Source of the DNA: Haliotis asinina
Lineage: Eukaryota; Mollusca; Gastropoda; Lepetellida; Haliotidae
DNA length: 64,000 nucleotides
Assembly: GCF_037392515.1 (NCBI RefSeq)
Contig: NC_090291.1
Location: 29,188,001-29,252,000, forward strand
Direction of reading: 5' to 3'
Part shown: positions 36,901 through 47,410 of the stretch, in pieces
Layout: every line of letters begins with the position of its first letter
How positions within the stretch are numbered: position 1 is the first letter of the stretch
Made by a program: the position numbers and the translations under genes
The notes under the pieces: model-generated
What the model was told of the DNA's origin: nothing
Seen by the model: the letters and a program-made list of their open reading frames with translations, nothing else
Database searches by the model: none

Positions 36901-37565
36901 TTCATCCAGACTTTTATGAAATCTATACTATAAAGACAAACGACAGCAAACGTTTCATTTCCACCTTTGAGCAAAGTACATCTTTATTAGGGATGTATCT
37001 GATACCGTGCTTTTGTTAGATGTACGTGAAAGTTGATTCCTATCTATAAATTGAATCCGTATCAACTTTACCTGGAAAACACGATTTTAAATGGTGTTAA
37101 GTTTCGTTCCAAGGGATCTGAAGTGGTGTCCTTGAAGAGGCGACTGACAGGGGAGAGTCTTTATACATTCTGCTCCCTTCAGACCTGAATGGTGGTGTCA
37201 GATATGGACTTGCTAGGAAGATGTCATGAAGACGTTCACCGTGTTTTGACAAACAATTTACTTCCTAATCGGATGTCCAAAACATGCAGAATGAACATCC
37301 GGGACGATCATTTGATGCGGTTGCTCGTAAAGTATGAAAGACAATTAGCAAAGAACTTTAGAACCTTTTTACAGGTACATGTAAAATTGGATACAGTTAA
37401 GCAGGATAATGGATTCGTGAAAACGTGTACCTGATACTGTCGAGGCTGAACAAAACTAATGTCTCAGTTTGAACACATTTACATGTTAACCTGAGTGGTT
37501 GGGGCACTAGGTAGAAGGAACTTTTGTTGACACTGTAACTGTTGGCGCTGTGTTTCTAGAAATAT

Positions 37566-37795
37566 AATAACTAGCTATAGCGTAGTCTAATAACTAGCGT
37601 AGTTTAATAACTAGCGTAGTCTAATAACTAGCGTAGTTTAATAACTAGCGTTGTTTAATACCTAGCGTAGTCTAATAACTAGCGTAGTCTAATAACTAGC
37701 GTAGTTTAATAACTAGCGTAGTCTAATAACTAGCGTAGTTTAATAACTAGCGTAGTCTAATACCTAGCGTAGTCTAATAACTAGCGTAGTTAAAT
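37566..37795. repeat. 17-bp minisatellite (TAATAACTAGCGTAGTY)n
   Basis: About 13 units of 17 bp, mainly alternating between GTAGTC and GTAGTT endings. Each has a central CTAG. It lies in a non-coding part of unit 3 and has no counterpart in units 1 or 2. Confidence 0.95.
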
Positions 37796-40650
37796 GCGCT
37801 ACTAACAAATCGTCAAGGACCTCTCGATTCTTTCACATTTCTGCTTTTACTTTACTCAAGTAAAAGATAGATACTTTCGAGGACGTTGACTTGTTTCATT
37901 TGTATGGTACTGGATTATGTTCTAATAAGCAGAGATACTGGAGTACAAAAATGCAATATTTACAAAATCTGTTTTAAACAGAGAATTCATATTGTTTGGA
38001 AGGCTAAAAGGGTTGCTTCAAAGAAAAAGGTAAACGATCAAATCATTGTTCACCACTGTCAAACACAGAAATGACAAAGTAGAAGGGAGATAACTTGTGT
38101 GAGTCAGGCACTGTGAGACTACTTTGCTCCTTCAGTCTTGGCTCAGAGACGTTTTCTTCATGATCTGGGCTGGTAAGGTTAGATTCTCCAGGCACAAACA
38201 TCAGGAACTGACACCGCCATGTTTTAAACAAGTTTTATTGGCAAAAAATATGAATAGGATCAGACACGCGTTCTCCTCCAACTGAAGAACCTTTGCCCAT
38301 GTTATTTGCATAAGTAAATTACAGTTTGTACTAGAAGCAAGAAAATAACAGGAAAGGCAAGGGTGTCCCATGGACAATAAAGTTCATATAAATCTTTATG
38401 TATTAAATATACAGATCTGTACATATGAATATGATTATATTATCTTATGCTGTTAAATTCACATTTCCATTTGATATAGACCAGTGACTACACTAGTCAA
38501 ATTTGACTGTACTTTTATACTTAATATGGAAATTATCATCTGCATTGTCACATTTAGAGCTATATAAAAGTCAGCTTCCTCCTTAACTCTCAGGACAGTG
38601 GGGTAGCCTAGTGGTCAAAGCGTTCGCTCGTCGGGCCGAAGACCCAGGTTCGATTCCCTACATCTGTATGAAACCCATTTCTGGTAAACCCCGTGATGAT
38701 GATGCTGGAATATTGTTAAAAGTGGTGTAAAGCGGGGTATTTGTATCGGCATTAGTTGTAGGCTTGTAGCTATACCACTGTTTGACTAAACTCACACCTA
38801 ATACAAAAGGACAAAGACGATTGATGATCAGACTATTTAAATTATATAAATATAATATATACAAATATATAAGTATATAAATATACTCCATAAATTGCAC
38901 TTGTTTTCGTGAATGTTGTTTGACGGCGCAATCAGACACATTCACGCTGTATAACTGTGGCCGGTCAGTAATCGAGTCTGGATATGGGTAACCAGTGATT
39001 GATATTATGAGCAACATCAGGGTGAAATGATGTGCCATCATTCAAGTAAAGAGAGGGGCGATCAGAGACATATTAATCGCCTATTATGACAAACGTCTTA
39101 CTGAAAAAATCGGAATCATATTGAGGATTGTCAGTAAAGAAAAAGGTAATTGCATCCACACCACAAAAAATAGACGAGTTAACCTTTATCCTGATTAACT
39201 GATTTCAACAAAAGGCAATGGAAAGAGGATGGATGATTTCAAACAATTGGTGTGTCATTAAACATGAGACAAATGAAAAACATATATGGCAAATTAGTAC
39301 TAGATAGGAAAACGAACATGAATTACTTGATTGACAGGAAAACGTTTCATGTTGGCAGTCTGTATAAATGTTGAAATGAGTGCAAACCGACTCTTATGTC
39401 CAATACCTCATATTTAACTCACTGCAAATTCGGATATTTGTATCACTGATTATCTAAGCGAGGAAAAAAAAACATGTCTCAAAAAAATCGAAAATGTTCG
39501 TTGTAAACTGTATTTTCGACGTCATGACATATTTTATTCAAATGACACCATTACGTTTCTTCCAACGTGTCGTGTCATGCATAAGAAAACCTTTACAAGA
39601 ATTTCGTATGTACACCCTGGCGAAAGCTGAAGAATGTCTCACTCTACAATTGTTTGATATATTATTTTCATTTGAATATGACAAGAGAAAATCAAACACT
39701 GAGATCGCGAAATCTTTATAACATCATTACAACGAAATTATTTTGGATCTGGTTTGTCATTTTATATTACGTCATAAAAGTGTCATGAGATAAATTATAA
39801 AACATATATTATAAAAAAAAAACACCGAGGCGACAATATTGAGAGAGGGAAATATACAACAGGTGAAAAAGTGACATCTGCGGGCAGTAGACAAAAGCTA
39901 ACAGTGACCAGTTGGAAGTGTTTTAACAGTTCATTTTATTATTTATTTGGGATTTTACGGTAATTTGAACCAATTTAGAAAATTTATTAATGCAAGTTCT
40001 CCAACTCGTGCATATTTAACCTCCACCTGTGCCAGTCATGCTCTATGGTGTGGATGTGGAGTTGTTTGTTTACCGCCGTTGCGGTTCCTATTCATCCAAT
40101 CGGCGATGTAACATTGAGCGTTTTTTTGTTCATAACTAATTGAACCGAAAGTTACTGCTAATTAGAAACTGGAAAACTTATGTGCTTTCCCTTCACCAAA
40201 GAACAAAACTATTGATAAAAATATGAAAAAATAATTTCATTATGAACGAAATATCAACTTGGTACATCTAGACATGAAGTAACTGAAGCATCAATGGCCG
40301 TTATTTGTGGCTTTAGCGAACACATTTTTAATTCGCGGGCGTTTCGTTTTATGGTACATTAACTATTTGAAGAAGATATATTTAGAAAACTGATAATTCA
40401 AAAGGCATGTAAATCTGACTTGTTGAAGAATTAATGCAAGTTTTATTTGGGGATGTCATTATGCTGATCTGTCAAATGGGTACGACAGTAGCATTGAGAT
40501 GACTAATGTTTTTCTATGGATTAAAGTTTTAAATGTGTACGTTTGAGTTTTTAGTACTAGTATATTGTCCGTGCAATACCTGTAGATGGGCGGACATACC
40601 CCAGACCCATCCATGCTGTTCCAGGTGGACAATTACTTCGACCATGTCCA
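37796..40650. other. Region downstream of TRIM-C, no gene
   Basis: It has module sequence (37800-37890 and 38750-39010), one SINE (38592-38735) and AT-rich sequence from 39050. I found no frame with a domain. The left flank of the inserted element at 40672 still carries the old end of TRIM-C. Confidence 0.55.
38592..38735 (+). mobile_element. tRNA-derived SINE, well preserved
   Basis: It has GGGGTAGCCTAGTGGTCAAA, GCGTTCGCTCGTCGGGCC, CAGGTTCGATTCCCTAC (B-box-like), AACCCATTTCTGGTAAACCC and GTTAAAAGTGGTGTAAAGC. Same site as the SINE at 31305. Confidence 0.85.
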
Positions 40651-40658
40651 TTGTCAAC

Positions 40659-40671
40659 ACGTGTATATCTT
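40659..40671. repeat. Target-site duplication, left copy
   Basis: ACGTGTATATCTT, identical to 41431-41443 across the inserted Penelope-like element. The bases before it (GTCAAC) are the displaced original stop and last codon of TRIM-C. Confidence 0.85.
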
Positions 40672-40852
40672 ATAAGAGGGTAAGATTCTTTATGGATAAC
40701 AACTTCTTTATTGCATATGATGCGACGTTTCGGTATGGATCCTTGTACCGTTGTCAAGCAAGAGTGGAGTAATACATCACAGAACAGACTTATATACATG
40801 GACAGGGATAAAGTAATAACAACATGTAGGTATGAATCAATGGTGGGGGATT

Positions 40853-40883
<31 letters not shown>

Positions 40884-41430
40884 GGTGGTAGTAATGATGA
40901 GACAATAAGAGGAAGACAATAGTGGCTGTAGCTGTGACAAAGTATGCATGGCTGATAGGGTAATGAGTAATGGTGGCTGGTGAGCTCTAATCTGTTATTT
41001 TTATGAGTTCATTGTATGCAGTTGGGATGAGATATCCCTGATCTCTGTTGATTGAGTCCTTGTGTCTCCTGATTTGGACTGCTTCTGCCAGTTTTCTTTG
41101 GGTGAAGTCCTTGTGGTTTTTGGATAATAGCTCTACACTGTCCCAAATTATGCTGTGATTGGGACATTTGATGATGTGGTCGGATATAGCAGATTTCCGA
41201 TCTGATTTGGTTGTAGATGATAAGTGTTCTTTGATTCTGATGTTTATGGGCCGGGAGGTTCCATGTATATAAGTCTGTTCTATGATGTATTACTCCACTC
41301 TTGCTTGACAACGGTATACGGATCCATACGGAAACGTCGCATCATATGCAATAAAGAAGTTGTTATCCATAAAGAATCTTACCCTCTTATCACTTACCAG
41401 CTTCTAATAATGCCAATCAAACAAAACAAA
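40672..41430 (-). mobile_element. Short Penelope-like element inserted at the TRIM-C stop codon
   Basis: A 759-bp insertion bounded by a 13-bp target-site duplication. Its two ends are inverted copies of about 126 bp (40673-40800 and 41264-41389), carrying GAAACGTCGCATCATATGC and CAATAAAGAAG followed by ATCCATAAAG. Between them, on the minus strand, lies the C-terminal half of a GIY-YIG endonuclease (about 41290-41005) with GTSRPINIRIKEHL and NRDQGYLIPTAYN in translation. It is 5'-truncated with no reverse transcriptase, so it is a dead copy. Inverted terminal copies of this kind are known for Penelope-like elements. Confidence 0.85.
40855..40881. repeat. (AAC)n microsatellite
   Basis: About nine units inside the 3' untranslated part of the element at 40672-41430. 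Confidence 0.95.
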
Positions 41431-43537
41431 ACGTGTATATCTTTACCATTCCGGGATTATACAGACCAACATACATCCGACCACGCCCATCTATATCAAC
41501 TCCTACGGGATCGTGAATACCGTCCTCATCTGTCAGTAAGTTTCTTACAAAGTCTCCTGCCTCAGTCAGATGGATGACTCTGTGTAGAGAGGAGTCTGTT
41601 ACCAGGATGTCACCCCTGCAGGTACTTGTGATGCCACGTGGGTCCATCAGTGCTGTGTCTCCAGTAGGTCTGTAGTGGAACACAATCTCACCCTCGGGGG
41701 TCAGACACGCGACACCCTTTGATGCCCTGTCAGACAATAGGATGTGTCCCGTCTTAGTTGTGCAAAGGTTAGTGGGATACCAAAAGATCTTACCATTGTC
41801 ATGAGGATTGAATGACTTCAGCACGTTTCCTTTCATACCCAGTATATCTACACAGGGCGGGACCAAGGAGCTTGCTGCGAGTGTTGACGGGTTCAGACAT
41901 GTTGCATCCCAGTACTGCTTGCTGGTTGTGATGGTTGACAGCAGTTCCAGGTCCGGGTTGACGCCTACTGTTACAATCTGGTTTTTACGTGGAACTGTTA
42001 CAGCCACCTGCTTGTGTGTCAGTTTAGTAAGACCATACGGAAAGTTCGTTAGACTTAGCCTACTGTGACATGACCGATTGTTCCTTGTGTAAAATGACTT
42101 CACACTTTCGTTCACAGGATCTGTGATCACAACTGTATCTGTACCATCCACCATCATCACTGCCAAGTTAGCTATCTGTGCTGCATTACATTCTTCTGGT
42201 ACTCTGACGTTAATGGTGTCCTGTAGTACAGGATCAGCAGCCAGGTCCACATCACCATCATACAGTACTTCTATTACACCCAGCTGTAGACCCTCCAGCG
42301 CTTTACTCAGCTTCTCAGTGTCATTTCTGTATGTGACCCTGACTATTCCTCCATCGTCTGTGTCCCCAACAGCCTCCACACCACCTGCATCACAGCCCTG
42401 ATACATCTCATATACATCCATGTCACACTCAGATTGTAGAGCCTGGTCTATCAACTCCGTCTGTTGCTGGTACATCTGTACTGACAACTGCCTTGATTTT
42501 ATGCAAGCTTTCAGTTGTCCGATGTGGGTGTGTGACATCTCTTTGAGATTATCCAGAAGTTGTTTTCCCTTAAACGTGATTTGTTGTATGGCTTCCTGTG
42601 TTACAGACATGATGTCTTCTTCCATTTGTGCGTACCGAAACCTTTCTATATTTACTGTCGATTTTAGTTTATTAGTTTTGGATTTTGTGTCTCTGCGCTT
42701 CTTTGATAGTGTCTTTGTCGTCTTCTGGAGTTCATTTCTCATGGTCTCGATCTGTGATTCGATTGTGGCAACAGAATTACATTTCCTGTGATAAATGATG
42801 CAACATTTCTGACAAACGGTTTTCTTGCAGTCCTTACATAGAAACTCCATACATTCCTCCTTGTGTTCCGTGCACATGACCTTTCGTCTTCTTTTGACCT
42901 TGACCTCCCCACTCAGGTCAGTGACGTCATGGTGACGTGTAGCTGGGATGCGACTATGCACTCTGACACATTTCTCGCATAGTGCGTCATCACAGACAGA
43001 ACACCAAGCACCAGCTGGAGTTGTCTCCCCTCCCTCTTTACAGTATACACAGAATGTTGTATCTGAAAAGCATTGATACATTTAGGAAGTATTGTTTACA
43101 CAAATGAAACACGCCGTTACAACTTTTAAACTTCCAAACACAACCTGATAGTGCCTGTCGCATACCATTTACCAAAATTAACACATCCATACATGCACGC
43201 ACGCACGCACGCACGCACGCACTCACAAAGCAACTATATACATACCCTTGGATTCTGGACCAAACGAATCCAAAAGTCCCTGCATGACAAAACTTGGCTT
43301 GACGTCATCTGCCCATTTCTCCACTGGTTTGCCAGGATCAGAGACTTTCGTCATTTTGCTGCAGAAAGGGCACATGAGCGACTTGGCATTGATGGCTTCT
43401 GGTCTGGTTTTGGTGTAGTTGATGACACATTTCCGACAGAATGTGTGATAACACACAAGTGTGCATGGGTCGACAAACACCTCTGTACATATTATACACG
43501 TCAGGAAGTGTTCGGTCAGCTTCAGGGAGGTCGCCAT
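41417..43537 (-). CDS. TRIM-C: RING / B-box / coiled-coil / NHL-like TRIM protein
   Basis: Paralogue of TRIM-A with the same domains and a probable ubiquitin-ligase role. Exon 1 is 43537-43246 (MATSLKLTEHF; donor GG|GTATG). Exon 2 is 43062-41417 (acceptor TTTTCAG). The phase-1 junction again gives GAT, for 645 aa. The RING is CIICTEVFVDPC through LMCPFC, followed by two B-boxes (CVYCKEGGE through CVRVHSR; VMCTEHKEECMEFLCKDC), a coiled coil and propeller repeats (DILVTDSSLHRVIHLTEAG, GRMYVGLYNPGMVKIY). Both exons are open. The C-terminus is odd: a Penelope-like insertion at the stop codon replaced the ancestral end YTC by YTFCFV. The element also brings an AATAAA on the gene strand (40709-40704), so the gene's 3' end is probably supplied by the element. 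Confidence 0.92.
43195..43224. repeat. (ACGC)n microsatellite in the TRIM-C intron
   Basis: A short tetranucleotide run in the 183-nt intron, about 20 bp from the donor. Confidence 0.9.
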
Positions 43538-43577
43538 CTGGAAGGATACAACTAGATAGATGCAATGTGTAGGTAAG

Positions 43578-43862
43578 TACACTATGATATACAGCTGAAC
43601 ACCGTTGTGTTGATGCCAAAGAGACCAAGATTAGTACACGATGATATACAGCTGAACACCGTTGTGTTGATGCCAAAGAGACCAAGATAAGTACACGATG
43701 ATATACAGCTGAACACCGTTGTGTTGATGCCAAAGAGACCAAGATAAGTACACGATGATATACGGCTGAACACCGTTGTGTTGATGCCAAAGAGACCAAG
43801 ATAAGTACACGATGATATACAGTTAAACACCGTTGTGTCGATGTCGGAGGGATCAAGGTAGG
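43578..43862 (-). repeat. 57-bp minisatellite directly upstream of TRIM-C (about 5 copies)
   Basis: Units of 57 bp with GATATACAGCTGAACACCG and TTGATGCCAAAGAGACC. The first four are nearly identical and the fifth is diverged (TTGTGTCGATGTCGGAGGG). The array ends about 40 bp upstream of the start codon. Because 57 is a multiple of three, it is open in several frames and gives a spurious repeat protein. Confidence 0.95.
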
Positions 43863-44109
43863 TAAACACTGCAAGTTTTCCGATGTTCGACACTCGTATA
43901 TGATAAAAATATAGCATGGAGGTGCCATGTTTTCACTTCGAGTCAACCGTTACTTCGACATATCATCGGTAGATGACTGTATCTTTTATGTCATGATATA
44001 TCAAGCCACTGCCAAACAAAAGCACCAACGAACCTGTACGTATGTGCGGAATGTAGATGACCAAACATAAGATAAGATATGATGAGCTTACCTAAGAATT
44101 TATTTGCTC

Positions 44110-44220
44110 AAATGGCGGTGCAATAGCCAAGTAGTTAAAGCATACACTTATCACGTCGAGGACCGGGTTCAGTCCCACACGTGGGTATAACGTGTGTAGC
44201 CCAAGTCGTTTCACCAAGGG
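44110..44220 (+). mobile_element. tRNA-derived SINE, 5' part
   Basis: It has GGTGCAATAGCCAAGTAGTT, AAAGCATACACTTATCACG, GGGTTCAGTCCCACACG (B-box-like) and TAGCCCAAGTCGTTTC. Truncated at the 3' side. Confidence 0.65.
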
Positions 44221-44984
44221 CAATATAATTTTATTAATACTAAATTATCTGTCTTTTTTATATCGTTTTGTGGTTAATTGTAACAACGTTCCTAATATTC
44301 TTTATGATCAGAGAACAGGATAATGAATATCGGTCTACAGGAACATTTGGACAAAGAGCCCTGTGCTGTGCTACAAGCTGCAGTGTGAATACGTTGAAGG
44401 TAATTGCAATATATGTTTCCAGTGTAAACGATGGGCAGGACACAGTTTCACATTGAGTAGGTGAAACAATCAGACTTTACTTTAAGTCTCCAAGTAATCA
44501 CGTCAAGTGATGTGCTACAAGAAATGTATTCCAATATATATTTCATACCAAGATATCATAATCATACAGTCCATTACAACATGTTGATTTTTTATATCGT
44601 TATATTTCATTCAATTGATATTGGAGTTTTTTGAAAAAATAATGTTGCTGTTTTTCTGTTTTCCCACTTCTCTCAAGCTTGCAAAATGTCGTTGTCGCTG
44701 TATTAATGTCAAAGTTTTCTCAGGTGGTGTATTCACATGAGACCTCTCGTGTGTGAGGATATGTGCACTGCAGATGTATGTCTTGCGCATGTGCACGCCA
44801 TCAAGCTATCAGCAGACGCTGCACGAGTGTTGTTATCTCACAGATATGGGCTTGTCGAACATACATGTAAAAATATCATATCAATAACAGTTTTGAAAAT
44901 TACTAAACAGACTGGAGGACTTTCCACTTAATCCCTCTCATACACAAATGAATGGAGCACCGATTACATCTCTGTGTCCTAGTA

Positions 44985-45440
44985 GAGGGGACTAGGCGAG
45001 ATTAAATACAAATAAGGATACGCATACATTGAGTGTGGTTTTGTTACTTCGGTGGGTGACCAGGGAATGTTATAATGGTGTGATAGGGATGAAAGCTGTA
45101 TTATGAGGTGTCAGGTGTGTTATGGTGTGGCAGGTGTGCCATGGTGTGACGTACCAGCTCTGTACGTGTGTGTGATTATTAATGTCCTATCGAGAGTGTC
45201 TGCGACAACCTACCTGGACCAAACTATCTGTTTCACCTGACCACGGGGTGTGTGACAGAAAGAGTTCTCTCCCTTCCAGTCCGAATGCGGATGGAAAATG
45301 ACATAAGTGACATAACCGACTGTGTTGATCACATACGTATGTCATGTGTGTCCATTCATGTGTCATGTGATTAATTCTTTGGAAAATCACAGCTATTTCC
45401 TTCACTCCAGCATGGATATTTTTGAGGATGGTAAAAGCAC
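44985..45440 (+). repeat. Dispersed repeat of about 500 bp, unit 3 end
   Basis: It includes CATTGAGTGTGGTTTTGTTA, GAGTGTCTGCGACAACCTAC, CTGACCACGGGGTGTGTGAC and GAAAGAGTTCTCTCCCTTCC. It is the copy most like the array version at 1560-2030. Confidence 0.75.
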
Positions 45441-45918
45441 ATGTGTCCCCGCCTAAAAAATACATAACTAAATGTGTCCGGAAATGGCAAATGACACAAA
45501 ACATTTTATTTGAGCTCAAAAAGTCATTTAATAGGTCTGAAACATTTAAAACTAAGGTAGTATGTTTTTGTTACAGAAATATATTCAATATCCATGAATT
45601 ATTTATCATTGGCAACCCAGTGTTATGTTTCTGGGCAATGTTAATCAACCATACACATATGGCACTATAGTTCGTGCAATGCCCAGCGCTGCTAATCAAT
45701 ATCATTATCTTAACTTTTAGTGGCACTGTGTCGTAAGAGGTGAACATGGGTCAGCATGAACACATTGATTTAACTGATTTGTGGACTGTGGAACCGGTGC
45801 AAATAGTACCCACGAATCTGTTGGTAAATGACCAGATGGTGGTCACATGAATACACGCAAACACTTATTTGCGGGTACAGCAACATGCAATAAACAAAGC
45901 ACTGTGTCCCAGTCCACC

Positions 45919-47410
45919 CTAATATGAATTGGTTACGAGCATTGGCTGCAAGTGATGTAACCTCTCCAAGGACTTGAGCTTAATAATACATTTACAATGT
46001 ACCTTTTGAGAATGACATCCAGAGATCCAGGAAAAACAACTTTGAAGCGTCATAGGGTGATCTAGAAGAAGTTCAAATTGGGCTCTATAGAAATGTGGCC
46101 GATAATCTGCGATCACCTCCAGCAATGAGTGTCCAGTTTCCCAGCTTCATTGTTACAAACAAGTATGGTATCATTTCAAAGAGCGTCTCGACACTTTCTC
46201 AGAGACCTTCAGCACTAAAGCTTTGATGCGTTGAAGGGTAGACAGGTGTGTGATTTGCTAAATTATAATCTTAAAGCAGTTGGGAACTTCATTTTTTATT
46301 TAGGATTGGAAACCTTGGGAGATAAATCGGAGTGAACCAACAGGAGATATATCGGAGTTAGTCAGTGTTGATGTGATAATAATGAATGTTTTGAGAGTAC
46401 ATAACCACTCACTTATGACCATTGTTTGTTGATCAATAACCGCTCTTGAAAGACGATTGGTGCATGACATGAAATGTGAATGTGTACGATTTTCATTTTC
46501 AGACAGAATAATGAAAAAAAAACCAAATGGCTACAATGAAACACTATAAACTGTGTGATGCAAGTTGACTTTCAAAATTAACGGTCTACGGTGAATTATC
46601 GACTCTCTTGAAAAACCATTAAAATCAAGAATGACACGCCATGCACGTGTATGTTGCTAATGCGTTGTGCATGTGTATGTCATGCGCGGTATTATAGGTG
46701 GTGATCAAGAGAGATGGCGGTGCGTTCATAAGATGCCTGACTTTGAAAAATTTGTTAACGCTTATATTTTCTATCAAATTGAAAGTCCAGGTTCCCCTAT
46801 TTTGTAGAGAGTATATGTCAATAAGTATTCGTTAGGTGATAACAATGGCTGGCTTGGCTGTTAAAAATGGCTAGCGTTGCATTAGTAATGTACACAACGC
46901 CCTGATATAACAGTCATAGCCAGGTTGTTACCACATGAGTCGTTGTGTCATGCTGACCATCTACTGTCCAGTGTCTTCCTCATGCCACTCAAGCCTCCCT
47001 CTCAAACCGCTGTAAAGGTCCTACAGAACACCATGATGCATAGTTTATGAAACTGTTTATTTGAAAACACAGACTCAGTTTGAAGATGAAGGAAAAGATA
47101 TTACAACAGCAGTGGTGAGAACTACTAAGGCCTTTGGTGATTTTATAACCAGTTGTGTAATTGCTATTTTAACAATGCCAAAATCCATTTCCTTTTACAT
47201 TATAAGAGATTAGTAATATCATGTGAAGTATTCATATCAAAATGAAAAGCCAAACACAATATTTCCTTCACTGAGTCACGATTCCTTTCCAGAAAGTACA
47301 ACCTAAACTCTATATAAACATATATCAAAGAATGTTGTTTTGCGGAACTGGGCTAAGTACATAGTAATAATTCTTTTTCGGGTCACGAACGGAAAACAAG
47401 CACTTGCTGT
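45919..47410. other. Intergenic, no gene recognised
   Basis: AT-rich sequence without domain-bearing frames. A 68-aa minus-strand frame at 45919-46125 has no recognisable match. Confidence 0.5.
47056..47061 (-). promoter_or_regulatory. Candidate polyadenylation signal of PIPOX-like gene 1
   Basis: AATAAA on the minus strand, about 350 bp past the stop codon at 47411. Position and hexamer only; no transcript evidence. Confidence 0.35.

Larger units (their letters stand above)
29155..37100. repeat. Segmental duplication unit 2 (contains TRIM-B pseudogene)
   Basis: Same order of landmarks as unit 1: TTTCGTTCCAAAGGACCT at 29163, ACAAATACAGAAGGACAAAG at 31588, TRIM-B, a SINE at 34503, AGGTGAAACAATATGACT at 35799, and the dispersed repeat at 36325. 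An additional copy of the dispersed repeat lies at 29870-30370. Confidence 0.75.
37100..45440. repeat. Segmental duplication unit 3 (contains TRIM-C)
   Basis: Landmarks are TTTCGTTCCAAGGGATCT at 37104, a SINE at 38592 in the same place as the one at 31305 in unit 2, ATACAAAAGGACAAAGACG at 38801, TRIM-C, AGGTGAAACAATCAGACTTT at 44460, and the dispersed repeat at 44985. Homology to the array monomer continues to about 45810. Confidence 0.72.
43863..45918. other. Intergenic between TRIM-C and the PIPOX pair, no gene
   Basis: It holds a SINE fragment (44110-44220), module sequence (44450-44490), the dispersed repeat (44985-45440) and further homology to the array monomer up to about 45810. Nothing coding is recognised. 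Confidence 0.6.

Noticed and set aside
43338-43946. A 202-aa repeat protein with SLASTQRCSAVYHRV units upstream of TRIM-C
   Set aside because: It reads through the 57-bp minisatellite in a frame different from the RING exon; the length multiple of three explains the openness.
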